Part shown: piece by piece, positions 1 through 10,731 of the stretch | How positions within the stretch are numbered: the stretch's first letter is position 1 | Layout: each line of letters starts with the position of its first letter | Assembly: GCA_934747265.1 (NCBI GenBank) | Contig: CAKVGI010000001.1 | Coordinates: 1 to 64,000 of the forward strand | Reading direction: 5' to 3' | DNA: 64,000 nt | Origin: an uncultured Rickettsiales bacterium | GTDB taxonomy: Bacteria; Pseudomonadota; Alphaproteobacteria; Rickettsiales; UBA1997 | Notes under the pieces: generated by a model | Databases searched by the model: none | Told to the model about the DNA's origin: nothing | The model's input: the letters and a program-made list of their open reading frames with translations, nothing else | Program-made: the position numbers and the translations under genes

Positions 1-69
1 CCAAAAGTTCAGGTTGAAGAGCTAGCTAAAATGATGGTTGAAAGTGATTATAATTTGTTAAAGAAATAA
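1..69 (+). CDS. C-terminal end of probable GDP-mannose 4,6-dehydratase (partial)
   Basis: The window opens inside a reading frame; its last 22 codons run to a TAA at 67-69. The tail contains VEELAKMMVESD followed by a short Lys-rich end, which resembles the C-terminus of GDP-mannose 4,6-dehydratases (family tail ELVxMMVExD). The next gene starts 6 bp downstream, so it belongs to the same polysaccharide operon. With so little sequence, another SDR-family sugar dehydratase cannot be excluded. Confidence 0.5.
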   Translation, partial: PKVQVEELAKMMVESDYNLLKK

Positions 70-75
70 AAAATT

Positions 76-435
76 ATGTTAGAATTTATAAAAGTTGATT
101 TTGAATTTTCTGATGACAGAGGGGTTTTAAAACAACTATGTCATGATGGATGGTGCCAAGTTAATTATCTTTTTACAAAAAAAGGAGTTTTTAGAGGCAA
201 TCACTATCATAAAGAAAATCAGGAGGCGTTCTATATAATTGATGGTGAAATTGATTTGGTTTTAGAAAAAGATGGCAAAAAGGAAGAATACACAGTAAAA
301 ACTGGCGATTTCTTTATTATAAAACCATTTGTAATTCATTCCATGACATTTAAAAAAGATACATCAATGATCGCTTTATACGATAAAGGTGTTGAAAAGG
401 ATGGTAAAAAAGATATTTTTATTCCAGAAAAATAG
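76..435 (+). CDS. cupin-fold sugar isomerase/epimerase-like protein
   Basis: A 119-residue single-domain cupin. The first cupin motif is visible around residues 40-60 (RGNHYHKENQEAFYIIDGEI) and the second around 80-95 (GDFFIIKPFVIHSM). The length and context fit the small cupins of sugar-nucleotide pathways (WxcM/FdtA-like 3,4-ketoisomerases or dTDP-4-dehydrorhamnose 3,5-epimerase-like proteins), which act on NDP-4-keto sugars in the cytoplasm. It sits 6 bp after the probable dehydratase and 9 bp before the FAD gene, so co-transcription is likely. The exact substrate cannot be read from the sequence. Confidence 0.7.
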   Translation: MLEFIKVDFEFSDDRGVLKQLCHDGWCQVNYLFTKKGVFRGNHYHKENQEAFYIIDGEIDLVLEKDGKKEEYTVKTGDFFIIKPFVIHSMTFKKDTSMIALYDKGVEKDGKKDIFIPEK

Positions 436-444
436 GGAGATAGT

Positions 445-1686
445 ATGAATATTTTTGATTACATTGTGATAGGAGCTGGACCTACGGGTTTAACTTTGTG
501 TCATAAACTAAAAGAAAAAAACAAAACCGTTTTAGTTTTAGAAGCAAATGATGAGGTTGGTGGACTATGCAGAACTAAGTACATAAACGGACATATTATG
601 GATATTGGTGGACACTTCTTGGAAACAAAATATCAAGATGTGTATGATTTTATCTTTAAATTTTTTCCAAAAGAAAATTTTTATCAAATAAATCCTAGAA
701 TTGCAAAGATTAATCTTAATGGTGTTGATATAGATTATCCATTGGAATCAAATTTATGGCAATTGCCAATTAAAGAACAAATTTCATATTTGATCAGTGT
801 AATCAGAAATGGTGAAGGTTTAGATAAACCAGCTCCTACTAATTATGAAGAATGGATTAGATGGAAATTAGGCGATAAAATATGTGATAATTATTTAATT
901 CCATATAATATTAAGTTATGGGGTGTTGAACCAAAAGAATTAGATATAGATTGGTTATATAAAATACCAAGAATCAATGTTGAAGAAGTTTTACAATATT
1001 CTCTTGAAAAAAAACCAGATGTTGAAAAATTTCCAGCTCATAAAAGACCTTTTTATCCTAAAAAAAATGGCTATGGCGAGGTTATGAATGCTATTGCTAA
1101 ACCTATTATGGATAATATTAAAGTTAATTATGAAGTTAAATCTCTTGTTTATAATGAGGATGATAAAACTTGGTTAGTAAATAATGAATTTAAAGCAAAA
1201 AATATTATTAATGCTGGTTGTCCTTGGACTGATATGTATAAAATTTTAGGAAATCCAAAGGAAATTTCAAAAGATATAGAAAAAATAAAATATAATAAAA
1301 TTGTTATTTCTTTATATGAGAGTGAAGAAGATTACAATTTCCATTGGAGATATATTCCTGATTTGAAACAACAACATCATAGAGAATTTCCAATTTCTAA
1401 TTTTGTTTTAAACAGTCCAAAAAGATCCGTATTTACTGAAACAAATTTAAATAGATTTAATGAAAAAACTCTAACATTTAAAGGAAAGAATATTTATAAT
1501 TATATAACAAGAGCAGGTTATCCTATTCCTGTTGTTGGAAAAACACAAGCTATTAAAAATATTTTGGCCGTTTATGAAAAGAAAAATCTATTTGGTTTAG
1601 GAAGATGGGGTGAGCATCAACATCATAATCATGATATTTGTATTAAACATGCATTGGATTGGGTTGAAAATAATGTCAATAAATAA
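445..1686 (+). CDS. FAD-dependent amine-oxidase/protoporphyrinogen-oxidase-like protein of polysaccharide locus
   Basis: A 413-residue flavoprotein. The N-terminus holds the dinucleotide-binding motif VIGAGPTGLTLCHKL (residues 7-21), an acidic strand end LVLEAN and the EVGGLCRT segment that contacts FAD in the NAD(P)-binding_8/amine oxidase family. A second FAD-binding segment follows near residue 380 (GLGRWGEHQHHNHD). Homologues in surface-polysaccharide clusters are annotated loosely as protoporphyrinogen oxidase or UDP-galactopyranose-mutase-like; none of the haem genes are nearby, so a role in sugar or lipid-linked sugar modification is more likely. GGGAGA lies just upstream of the ATG. 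Confidence 0.7.
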   Translation: MNIFDYIVIGAGPTGLTLCHKLKEKNKTVLVLEANDEVGGLCRTKYINGHIMDIGGHFLETKYQDVYDFIFKFFPKENFYQINPRIAKINLNGVDIDYPLESNLWQLPIKEQISYLISVIRNGEGLDKPAPTNYEEWIRWKLGDKICDNYLIPYNIKLWGVEPKELDIDWLYKIPRINVEEVLQYSLEKKPDVEKFPAHKRPFYPKKNGYGEVMNAIAKPIMDNIKVNYEVKSLVYNEDDKTWLVNNEFKAKNIINAGCPWTDMYKILGNPKEISKDIEKIKYNKIVISLYESEEDYNFHWRYIPDLKQQHHREFPISNFVLNSPKRSVFTETNLNRFNEKTLTFKGKNIYNYITRAGYPIPVVGKTQAIKNILAVYEKKNLFGLGRWGEHQHHNHDICIKHALDWVENNVNK

Positions 1687-1694
1687 AGGAAAAT

Positions 1695-2579
1695 ATGTTT
1701 TTAATAATTGGTGCAAATGGTTTTTTGGGAAGTTATTTAATAAAAAATGTTTTAGAGCAAACAAATGAAAATATTTTGGCTACTTATTTATCTTCATCTG
1801 AAAAAAATAATAATTCAAGAGTAAAATGGGTAAAATGCGACATTACAAATATTGATGATTTACAAAATGTTAAAAAGTTAACAGAAAAAGAAGAAGATTT
1901 AAAAGTAATTTTTTTATCTGCATATCACAAACCAGATTTGGTTTTACAAAATCCAAAAATTGCTTGGAATGTTAATGTAATTGCCTTGGCAAATTTTTTA
2001 TACATCATGGACAACATCAAAAAAATGTACTATCCTTCAACAGAAGTTGTTTACGGGCAAGGTATTGATGGCTATAAATTCAAAGAAGATGATAAACTAA
2101 ACCCAGCAAACAAATACGGTGAACTTAAAACAATAGCTGAAAGAATGGTTAATGTTTCTGGTTTTAATGTTGTTAGATTTCCAGTTTTAATGGGACCAAG
2201 TTTAGCACCAAACAAAAAACACTTTTTTGATGAAATTGTTGAAAAATTAAGAAACGGTGAAAAAATGGAAATGTTCAAAGATCAATTTAGGTCAATGATT
2301 GACTTTGATACCGCTTCAAGAATTGTTATTTCTCTAATTGAAAATCCCGAGGCTCAACAATACAAAATCGTAAACATTGCAGGTGATGAAAAATTATCAA
2401 AATATGAATTAGCTATTAGAATTGCTGAAAAATATAATTTAAATAAAGAAAATATTATTCCAATTTCAATGGATGCAGATGATAAGATTTTTACAGCAAA
2501 AAGATCAAAAGAAACTATTTTAGATAATAGTTTGGTTAAGAAAATTTTGAATTTAAGCGAGTTAAAAATAAAAATATAA
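1695..2579 (+). CDS. NAD(P)-dependent sugar epimerase/reductase (extended SDR, RmlD-like)
   Basis: A 294-residue extended short-chain dehydrogenase. It starts with the Rossmann motif IIGANGFLGSYL (residues 3-14) and carries the catalytic YGELK (YxxxK, about residues 141-145) after a PSTEVVYG strand, typical of dTDP-4-dehydrorhamnose reductase/NDP-sugar epimerases. It lies 8 bp after the FAD gene and 8 bp before the GT8 gene. It probably finishes an activated deoxysugar for the glycan built by the following transferases. Substrate specificity is not visible. Confidence 0.75.
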   Translation: MFLIIGANGFLGSYLIKNVLEQTNENILATYLSSSEKNNNSRVKWVKCDITNIDDLQNVKKLTEKEEDLKVIFLSAYHKPDLVLQNPKIAWNVNVIALANFLYIMDNIKKMYYPSTEVVYGQGIDGYKFKEDDKLNPANKYGELKTIAERMVNVSGFNVVRFPVLMGPSLAPNKKHFFDEIVEKLRNGEKMEMFKDQFRSMIDFDTASRIVISLIENPEAQQYKIVNIAGDEKLSKYELAIRIAEKYNLNKENIIPISMDADDKIFTAKRSKETILDNSLVKKILNLSELKIKI

Positions 2580-2587
2580 GGTTTTAA

Positions 2588-3613
2588 ATGGTAGAACACA
2601 TTCCAGTATTTTTTGAAGGACAAGATGATCTTATAGACATATTAGCTACATCTATGTGTAGTATATGCTATAATACTAAATCTTTCATAGATTTTTATAT
2701 ATTAGATTGTGGTATACATAAATTTAACAAAAAACAATTAGAGACTTTAAAAGAAAAATTTAATAACTTTTCAATTAAATATATTCCTATTGACTTAAAA
2801 CAATTTGATGGTCTGCAAGGCTATAGAAAGGGCTTCGTTGACTGCTATTCAAGACTATTAATACCAGAATTAGTCAAAGATATAGACAAGGCTATTTATT
2901 TAGATACAGATACTATTGCCATTGATGATATAAAAAAACTATGGGAAGAGGATTTAGGCGAATATGAACTAGGGGCTGTATCGGATATTGGTTTTACAAA
3001 GTCTTTACATGATAATGCTATAAAAAATCTAGATGTTTCTATTGACCATATTATATTAAATGCTGGGATGCTTTTAATAGATTGTAAGAAATGGAGAAAA
3101 AATAACACTTCAAATAATTTATTAAAAATAGCTAAAAAATACAATAATAGTTTTATTGCCATCGATGAAGAAATATTAAGCAACTATTATTCTACAAATA
3201 ATTATAAAAGGCTAGATAACAGATACAATTTATCTGACAGAGCTAATGAGCTTGGAAAAGTCTTTTCAGAAATAAAAGACAGCTATCTTAAAAATGAGTG
3301 GAATAGTGTTGTTGTGCAACATTTTTCACCAGACAAGCCTTGGCTAACTTCTATTAATAGTTTTAGTAAAGATACCATAAAAAATTTCAATAGCTTCTGG
3401 TTTTTTGCTAAAATGACGCCTTTTTATTTCGGTATGTCTAATAGATACAATCAAAATGTTGCTTCTATTGCATCTAGCAATACTTTTAGCAATAAAAATA
3501 AAAAAATATATAAACTATTTAATTTTATACCATTATTAAAAATTGAAATCAAAAATAATAATAAAATTTACAAATTATTCGGTTTTATACCATTATTAAA
3601 AATAAAAGGTTAA
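2588..3613 (+). CDS. glycosyltransferase family 8 protein with duplicated C-terminal tail
   Basis: A 341-residue GT8 (LgtC/glycogenin-like retaining glycosyltransferase). The metal-binding DxD is in AIYLDTDTIAI (about residues 102-112), and NAGMLLID and the HFSPDKPW segment near residue 250 are family features. The last about 40 residues contain two copies of a basic-hydrophobic tail, KIYKLFNFIPLLKIE and KIYKLFGFIPLLKIK, which recur at the ends of the next two transferases. GT8 enzymes of this type add hexoses to LPS or capsule. The tail may anchor the enzyme at the membrane; that is inference. Confidence 0.85.
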   Translation: MVEHIPVFFEGQDDLIDILATSMCSICYNTKSFIDFYILDCGIHKFNKKQLETLKEKFNNFSIKYIPIDLKQFDGLQGYRKGFVDCYSRLLIPELVKDIDKAIYLDTDTIAIDDIKKLWEEDLGEYELGAVSDIGFTKSLHDNAIKNLDVSIDHIILNAGMLLIDCKKWRKNNTSNNLLKIAKKYNNSFIAIDEEILSNYYSTNNYKRLDNRYNLSDRANELGKVFSEIKDSYLKNEWNSVVVQHFSPDKPWLTSINSFSKDTIKNFNSFWFFAKMTPFYFGMSNRYNQNVASIASSNTFSNKNKKIYKLFNFIPLLKIEIKNNNKIYKLFGFIPLLKIKG

Positions 3614-3852
3614 TAATTATGACAACTAATCTACCAAAAATAACAGTAATAACAGCAACTTTTAACTTAATAAAAGATAAGAGAGAAAAATTTTTTAGAC
3701 AGTGTGTTGAAAGTGTGCATAATCAAACATATCCAAATATAGAGCATATTGTTATAGATGCAGCTTCTAAAGATGGAACACTTGACCTAATTAAAGAATA
3801 CGAAGACAAGGGCTGGTTAAAATGCTATAGCGAGCCAGATAAGGGTATGTGG
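3586..3852 (+). repeat. direct repeat, copy 1 (tail of GT8 + head of first GT2)
   Basis: From the IPLLKIKG codons of the GT8 gene through the junction and the first about 75 codons of the GT2 gene, the DNA is nearly identical to 4689-4955 with an offset of 1103 bp. The identical intergenic bases (GGTTAATAATTATGACAACT) show DNA-level duplication, not just protein similarity. Confidence 0.85.
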
Positions 3853-4716
3853 GAAGGAATGAACAAAGGCATCAAAAAGGCTACGGGAAAATATGTTTGT
3901 TTTTTAAATAGCGACGATTTCTATACTAATGATGATGTTTTAGAACTTTCTGTAAAAAAATTAGAGGAAACGCAATCCGATTATTGCTATGCTCCATTTG
4001 ACGTAATAAAAAGAGAGAACGATGAATTTGTAATCCATTGCAATTTTCTTCCAGTTGAACGATTTTTTATGGGTATGACATATAACCATGAAACTTTGGT
4101 TTGTAAAAAAAGTGTTTATGAGGAGTTAGGATACCATAATGAGAAGTATAGAACAACTATAGATTATGCTTTTAATATATCTCTTGTTTTAAATGACTAT
4201 AAGCATACGCATATTAACAAAACTATGATTACCGCAAGATTAGGTGGTGCTACTACTGGAAACGATGGAAAATGTTCTAAAGAAACATTGGAAAATATTG
4301 ATAAATTATATGCAGATGTATTTGATTTTTATAAATTTGGAGAAGGAAGTTGCAGAATAATGTTTTTAGAAAACATATATCCTCCATATTTTTTGCAAAC
4401 ATTAAAGCACATAATTTTTGGAAAAGAGTTAAAAAATTTCAACTATTTATTTTTTCTAGACTATGTTAACGAAGCACAAAAAATGAACGATAAAAAATGG
4501 TCAAATTTAATTGATTCAAGTAATTGTGCAAATTTTTCATATAAGAGAAAAATAAAAATAAATTTGTTTGGTTTTATTAGATTTAATGTTGTAAAAACAC
4601 AGTATAAAAATACATATTATATTTTCCGTATTCCAATAATGACTGCAAAAATAAAAGAAAAATTCATTTTATACAAGTTGTTTAACTTTATACCATTGTT
4701 AAAAATAAAAGGTTAA
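3619..4716 (+). CDS. glycosyltransferase family 2 protein (tandem paralogue 1)
   Basis: A 365-residue GT-A enzyme. The N-terminal GT2 domain (about 1-220) shows the opening strand KITVITATFN, the acidic VIDAASKDGT loop and the metal-binding LNSDD at about residues 95-99, followed by the GT2 acceptor-side motif YNHETLVCKK. This resembles WaaE/colanic-type inverting transferases for surface glycans. Its C-terminus ends in YKLFNFIPLLKIKG, the tail shared with its neighbours. It lies 5 bp from both flanking transferases. The head of the gene duplicates that of the next gene, while the centres differ, so the acceptors probably differ. Confidence 0.85.
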   Translation: MTTNLPKITVITATFNLIKDKREKFFRQCVESVHNQTYPNIEHIVIDAASKDGTLDLIKEYEDKGWLKCYSEPDKGMWEGMNKGIKKATGKYVCFLNSDDFYTNDDVLELSVKKLEETQSDYCYAPFDVIKRENDEFVIHCNFLPVERFFMGMTYNHETLVCKKSVYEELGYHNEKYRTTIDYAFNISLVLNDYKHTHINKTMITARLGGATTGNDGKCSKETLENIDKLYADVFDFYKFGEGSCRIMFLENIYPPYFLQTLKHIIFGKELKNFNYLFFLDYVNEAQKMNDKKWSNLIDSSNCANFSYKRKIKINLFGFIRFNVVKTQYKNTYYIFRIPIMTAKIKEKFILYKLFNFIPLLKIKG

Positions 4717-4955
4717 TAATTATGACAACTAACCTACCAAAAATAACAGTAATAACAGCAACTTTTAACTTAATAAAAAATAAGAGAGAAAAATTTTTTA
4801 GACAGTGTGTTGAAAGCGTGCATAATCAAACATATGGTAATATAGAACATTTGATTATAGATGGTGCCTCAACTGATGGAACACTTGACCTAATTAAAGA
4901 ATACGAAGACAAGGGCTGGTTAAAATGCTATAGCGAGCCGGATAAGGGCATGTGT
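4689..4955 (+). repeat. direct repeat, copy 2 (tail of first GT2 + head of second GT2)
   Basis: Second copy of the 3586-3852 segment. Only scattered substitutions separate the two. Unequal recombination between them would delete or duplicate exactly one glycosyltransferase cassette in frame. Confidence 0.85.
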
Positions 4956-5897
4956 GATGCTATGAATAAGGGAATTAAAAAAGCAACTGGTGAATATATT
5001 GGTATTTTAAATTCTGATGATAATTATGCAACTAATGAAGCTATAGAATTATCTATAAAATCTATTTTAGAAAATAATGCTGATTATTCATATTCGTCAA
5101 CATATATGATTTCAAGAAATAATGATAAATTAATAAGAATGTGGGATAGCTCAGAAGCAGCATTTAATCAATTTTGGTTATATATGCCTTTTAATCATGA
5201 AACTATGCTATGTAAGAAGACAGTATATGAGAAAGAAAATTATTATGAATATGAAAAATATGGAACATCCTGTGATTTTTATTTCGTTTTAAAATTAATA
5301 ATTAATGATTATAGAAAAGCTTATGTTAATACACCAATTTTAAATTTTAGAATGGACGGAAGTACGAATTTTACAAACATCAAAAATATTAGTAAAAGTT
5401 ATAAAGAACATATTAAAATGCTGTATAAATTATATATAGATTTTTGGAGTCAATTTTTAGACAAAAAAACTATTAACAAAATTAAAAAAATTCTAAAAAA
5501 TAGTCCAATAGCACCTAAAAAAGATTTATCATTTACCGTACATTCTGATTTATTTTTAAATTCTTTATTTAATTTCTTACTTAAAAAAAATTTAAAAAAT
5601 TTTTCATATAAGAACTTTGAAAAATATATAGAAGATAATTCATATAAAATTAAAAAAATATTTTTTATTTTTACAAAAGAAATATTACCAAAACAAAATG
5701 ATAATAATTTTATAGAATATACAAACATAAAGATTGCGAATATCTTTTATATAATAAATATTATTGAGAATAATTTAAAGAAATTTAAAAAATATTATTT
5801 TTGTAAAATATTAATATTAAAAATTCAAGAAAAAAATAATAAAAAACTTTATAAACTATTTGGCTTTTTACCAATAATAGTTTCTAAAATAAAATAA
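4722..5897 (+). CDS. glycosyltransferase family 2 protein (tandem paralogue 2)
   Basis: A 391-residue paralogue of the preceding gene: the first about 75 residues are almost the same, including KITVITATFNLIK and the IIDGASTDGT loop, then the LNSDD metal-binding motif follows at about residues 95-99. From about residue 110 the two proteins diverge strongly, although FNHETMLCKK is kept. The C-terminal half (about 240-391) is Lys/Asn-rich and ends with YKLFGFLPII, a divergent form of the shared tail. It is the last plus-strand gene of the polysaccharide cluster and converges with the acyltransferase gene 9 bp away. Confidence 0.85.
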   Translation: MTTNLPKITVITATFNLIKNKREKFFRQCVESVHNQTYGNIEHLIIDGASTDGTLDLIKEYEDKGWLKCYSEPDKGMCDAMNKGIKKATGEYIGILNSDDNYATNEAIELSIKSILENNADYSYSSTYMISRNNDKLIRMWDSSEAAFNQFWLYMPFNHETMLCKKTVYEKENYYEYEKYGTSCDFYFVLKLIINDYRKAYVNTPILNFRMDGSTNFTNIKNISKSYKEHIKMLYKLYIDFWSQFLDKKTINKIKKILKNSPIAPKKDLSFTVHSDLFLNSLFNFLLKKNLKNFSYKNFEKYIEDNSYKIKKIFFIFTKEILPKQNDNNFIEYTNIKIANIFYIINIIENNLKKFKKYYFCKILILKIQEKNNKKLYKLFGFLPIIVSKIK

Positions 5898-5906
5898 TTA
5901 ATATAT

Positions 5907-6989
5907 TTATTTTTGAATAAACTTTTTTTCTATATATTTTTTAAATGGTTGTTCCACCAAATAGTATGCAATTATACCAAAAACTATGATTATTACAATA
6001 CTAATTATTAAATCAAGATTTGGATAATTGTTGCGAAAGTTGGAATACCATATTGTTGACATTAATTTATTACCTTTTCCTATTGTGATTTGAACTATAT
6101 ATTGTAAAATATATATTGAATAGCAATATTTACCCATAAAACCAAAAAATTTATTATTTAAAAATTGTCCTATATAACCTTTATTAAAAACAAAAGAAAA
6201 TAACAATACACAAAAAAGAATCATAAAGTATAAATTTAAATCAAGAGAATATTGTTTTTTGAAAATTGTATTAAATATTTCCAACAAAATTAATAATTCT
6301 AATATTGTAAAAATGATTTTATTTTTCTTAGTTGTTAAGTTTGGATTACAATTGTTTTTGTACCAATCACAAAAAATAGCTAAAAAATAACCAATACCAA
6401 TACCCGATATTGCACGAGCTAATTGACTTAATGGATGTTGTAAAGATGTTCTACAATAAAGCACAAAAGATAAAAATATTAAAATAATTATTGTTAGATG
6501 CACTTTTTTCTTATCAAAATTTCTTAACATATAAAAGAAAAGTAGAGATGTCCAAAACATTGGTCCTATAAACCACACATTGGTATTTGTAGAATAAATA
6601 TCGTTTCTAAGTGGAACAAGAGAAAAAGAATTAATGCCTATTTCTCTTATAAATAACATATTTAAAAATTCATATTTAAAATAAAATTTTTGCTCAATTA
6701 ATCCAATAGCATAAAATAGTATTTGCATTATACAAGCAAATACAAAAACTGGCATTAATCTTGCAAATTTTTTTATGGCGAAATCTTTTGTAGTAAAATT
6801 TAAATTACTTTCTTGTTTTTTTATATCGTAAAATAAAAAATAACCAGCAATTATAAAAAATAGCTCAACACAAAAACCGGGATTGCCAATGTAATTGTAC
6901 GCAATTTCTTGTTTTGAAAAGCTTACAGCATGACCAATTATTATAGCAATAGTAAATATAAATCTTAAAAATTCAATATTATAAAGCAT
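5907..6989 (-). CDS. acyltransferase family 3 (OafA-like) O-acyltransferase, multi-spanning membrane protein
   Basis: A 360-residue integral membrane protein with about ten hydrophobic segments. The N-terminus NIEFLRFIFTIAIIIGHAV contains the Arg and His that are conserved in the first helix of acyltransferase-3 proteins, and PGFCVELFFIIAGYFLFY matches the second conserved segment. Such proteins acetylate O-antigen, capsule or peptidoglycan sugars on the periplasmic side. Its convergent position next to the glycosyltransferases supports decoration of the same glycan. The Lys-rich C-terminus is cytoplasmic by prediction. Confidence 0.85.
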   Translation of the reverse strand: MLYNIEFLRFIFTIAIIIGHAVSFSKQEIAYNYIGNPGFCVELFFIIAGYFLFYDIKKQESNLNFTTKDFAIKKFARLMPVFVFACIMQILFYAIGLIEQKFYFKYEFLNMLFIREIGINSFSLVPLRNDIYSTNTNVWFIGPMFWTSLLFFYMLRNFDKKKVHLTIIILIFLSFVLYCRTSLQHPLSQLARAISGIGIGYFLAIFCDWYKNNCNPNLTTKKNKIIFTILELLILLEIFNTIFKKQYSLDLNLYFMILFCVLLFSFVFNKGYIGQFLNNKFFGFMGKYCYSIYILQYIVQITIGKGNKLMSTIWYSNFRNNYPNLDLIISIVIIIVFGIIAYYLVEQPFKKYIEKKFIQK

Positions 6990-7070
6990 TAAAAGTGTAA
7001 TTATATTAATGTAGTCAAACTATATAGCTATATTTTTTATTTTCAATATTTATATTTTGTACAAGATATT

Positions 7071-7448
7071 TTATTTGTTATTTATTTCATTTTTTATTGT
7101 TTTATATTTTTTTATTTTTTCTTCTATAAAATTTTTCATATGACTAAAATCGTTGTCATTATAGTTATTAACATTTAAAATTATATCTATTTGTTTATAA
7201 AAAGGATATTCTTCTAATATTTCATTTTTTATTGTTTGTTTTAATTTATCTATTTCTTTGTTTTTTGTTTCTATTTCGTCTTTTATAATTGCATTATTTT
7301 TATATGTATAAATATTTCCATTTAATATATCTTTATAAATTTCCTCCGTAATTTCAACTTGAAAATTATTTGAATCATTGAATCTATTATTATTTATTTG
7401 AGTAATTCCATTAATTTTACCATTAGCAATATTTACAAAATATTTCAT
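7071..7448 (-). CDS. small Asn/Lys-rich protein next to phage-type tail protein
   Basis: A 125-residue protein with no motif I recognise. The first about 45 residues (start MKYFVNIANGKINGI) look like a small beta domain; residues 60-125 are predicted helical/coiled coil with many Lys, Glu and Asn. It follows the DUF2793 protein by 18 bp on the same strand, with a TAGGAGAATA ribosome-binding site before the ATG. In phages the gene after a tail fibre is often a small fibre-assembly protein, which is the best guess here. Confidence 0.5.
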   Translation of the reverse strand: MKYFVNIANGKINGITQINNNRFNDSNNFQVEITEEIYKDILNGNIYTYKNNAIIKDEIETKNKEIDKLKQTIKNEILEEYPFYKQIDIILNVNNYNDNDFSHMKNFIEEKIKKYKTIKNEINNK

Positions 7449-7466
7449 ATTATTCTCCTATTTTAT

Positions 7467-8612
7467 TTATATTTTTCTATAACCAACAACATATAATTGA
7501 GTATCTACATTTAAAGCGACAGTTTCTATTATGTATTTTATGTATCTTTCTTTACCTACTGGAATAACAAGTGAGTTTGCTGATGTTCCAAGTTCAAGTA
7601 AAACCCAAGCTAATAATATATTATTTGTTATTATATCAGAAGATATACTAACTTTGGCTGGATAATTTGCGGTAGAAGTATAGCCTCTCCAACTTATATA
7701 TATTTCATAATTATTGTTATCATTTGGTAAATATGAAGATAAATCTATTGAATAAGTACCAATAGCTGTGGCAGTCGATAATACTAAATATGAATTTATC
7801 CAATTACCACTTGTGCTTGATATATTGTTGCCATTTTTTGTAATCTCGCCTTTAAAGTCAACATTTCCAGTAGCTTTATCAACCACAAAAGCATTATTCC
7901 ACGTCTCACCATCGCTTGAAACTTTTAGTGTAAAATCGTCATTGCTAATTAGTCCAAACTCTGCTCTACCGCCGTAGTTTGTTTGAAATAAATGGCTTGC
8001 TGTGTCTGTTGATGTTGCTTTGTTGACCTTTACCCTGCTGTTGTCTGTACTTTTGTCAAATAGGACATAGTCGCTTTTTACGCTCAATTTGTTGTTGCTG
8101 TCAGCTGTTGCATTTATGCCTAACATTGTAAGTTGCTGTAAAGATTTTGTATTTACAAAATCTGTACCATCGTGTTGCAAAATATCATACTTGCCTGCCG
8201 ATGTAATTTCTACATCCAATAGATCATTCAATTCTTGAACGTCGCTCGTTCCGCCAGTGTTCCCGCTACCGCTACTAGCTACTGCTTCAACCCATTTTGA
8301 ACCATTGTAAGTATATAATTTGTCTTCATCATTCACCCAAAAAATAAAACCTTCCCGCGGTTCAACAAACCTCCAACCGTTATCATAAAATGCTATTTGT
8401 TTATCTTTATCCGCCCAATCGCCAGTGGCATTTTTACCAACAATATAGATGTCATTACTGTTTGGATTTTCAGGCGGTGTTGTTAAATCCTTGTCAATAA
8501 CACCATTTTGCAAAATATTATCAATAATAACAAGTGCCTCATTGTGTGTAATTTCTTTGCCAGATTGATTTGGTATTAGCAAAGGAAGCTTTAAGTTTGT
8601 TGTGTTTTCCAT
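7467..8612 (-). CDS. DUF2793-domain phage tail/fibre-like protein
   Basis: A 381-residue protein. Residues 5-115 match the DUF2793 pattern found in tail-associated proteins of alphaproteobacterial prophages and gene transfer agents: NLKLPLLIPNQSGKEITHNEAL, then DLTTPPENPNSNDIYIVG and a Trp-rich WRFVEPREGFIFWVNDED segment ending with a YNGSKWVEA-type repeat. A Gly/Ser linker (about 117-123) leads to a beta-rich region with collar-like features, and the C-terminal 110 residues look like a receptor-binding beta domain. It has no tail-structure neighbours other than the small protein behind it, so it is an orphan fragment of a prophage or a domesticated fibre. Confidence 0.75.
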   Translation of the reverse strand: MENTTNLKLPLLIPNQSGKEITHNEALVIIDNILQNGVIDKDLTTPPENPNSNDIYIVGKNATGDWADKDKQIAFYDNGWRFVEPREGFIFWVNDEDKLYTYNGSKWVEAVASSGSGNTGGTSDVQELNDLLDVEITSAGKYDILQHDGTDFVNTKSLQQLTMLGINATADSNNKLSVKSDYVLFDKSTDNSRVKVNKATSTDTASHLFQTNYGGRAEFGLISNDDFTLKVSSDGETWNNAFVVDKATGNVDFKGEITKNGNNISSTSGNWINSYLVLSTATAIGTYSIDLSSYLPNDNNNYEIYISWRGYTSTANYPAKVSISSDIITNNILLAWVLLELGTSANSLVIPVGKERYIKYIIETVALNVDTQLYVVGYRKI

Positions 8613-8749
8613 AAAATAGATTTTTTTATTTATTTTTTGATTATAAAATTAATTTATGGAAGTATTTTTTTAAAAAATTTTGTGATAAATTGTAATGATA
8701 TATTGAAAAATAATAATTAAATTAAATATAAAAAATTTTAATTTTTTTC

Positions 8750-8778
8750 TTGACTATTAAAATTTTGTGTTTTATAAT
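8750..8778 (+). promoter_or_regulatory. rRNA promoter P1 (16S)
   Basis: TTGACT and TATAAT separated by 17 bp. The same box pair, with the same following GGTGA..TTCGGAAA block, precedes the 23S gene at 54616-54644. Confidence 0.75.
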
Positions 8779-8862
8779 TGATAAGGTGAATTCGGAAACT
8801 ACAAAAAATAATTTGAAAGTCTGGCTTTTTTTAAACAAAATAAAAAAAGTTTAAAAAAAGTG

Positions 8863-8890
8863 TTGACAATTATTTTTTTTGTTTTATAAT
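8863..8890 (+). promoter_or_regulatory. rRNA promoter P2 (16S)
   Basis: TTGACA and TATAAT with a 16-bp T-rich spacer, about 155 bp before the 16S 5' end. Together with P1 it makes a tandem promoter set matching that of 23S-5S. The rest of 8613-9046 shows no gene. Confidence 0.75.
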
Positions 8891-9046
8891 TTATCTTGTT
8901 GGTTGTTTTAAGATTGTAAATAATATAAATTATCACATGGGAAAAATAATAAAGGTGATAGGATGACGAATAGTCAACTTACTCATTTTATTATTGACCA
9001 ACGTCAATTTAAGTTATATAGAGTAAGATTAGACTTTAAAATTTTA

Positions 9047-10570
<1,524 letters not shown>

Positions 10571-10700
10571 AAAGAGTATCAAAGTTAACCTTAGGGTTAT
10601 ACTTTCATGATCTCCATATATTACGCCTATCGCCTTTATTATTTTTATCATAGATGGTAATTTATATTATTTTTTTGTTATTTATTATATATAATGTTGC

Positions 10701-10731
10701 ATTCATCAGTTCATATTGATGAATTTTTTTG
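10701..10731 (+). terminator. rho-independent terminator after 16S
   Basis: ATTCATCA and TGATGAAT form an 8-bp stem with a short loop, followed by a run of seven T. It lies 130 bp after the 16S end and confirms that the 16S transcript ends here without 23S. Confidence 0.8.

Noticed and set aside
8613..8749. Promoter or riboswitch for the DUF2793 gene
   Set aside because: No recognisable aptamer or boxes stand out from the AT-rich background.
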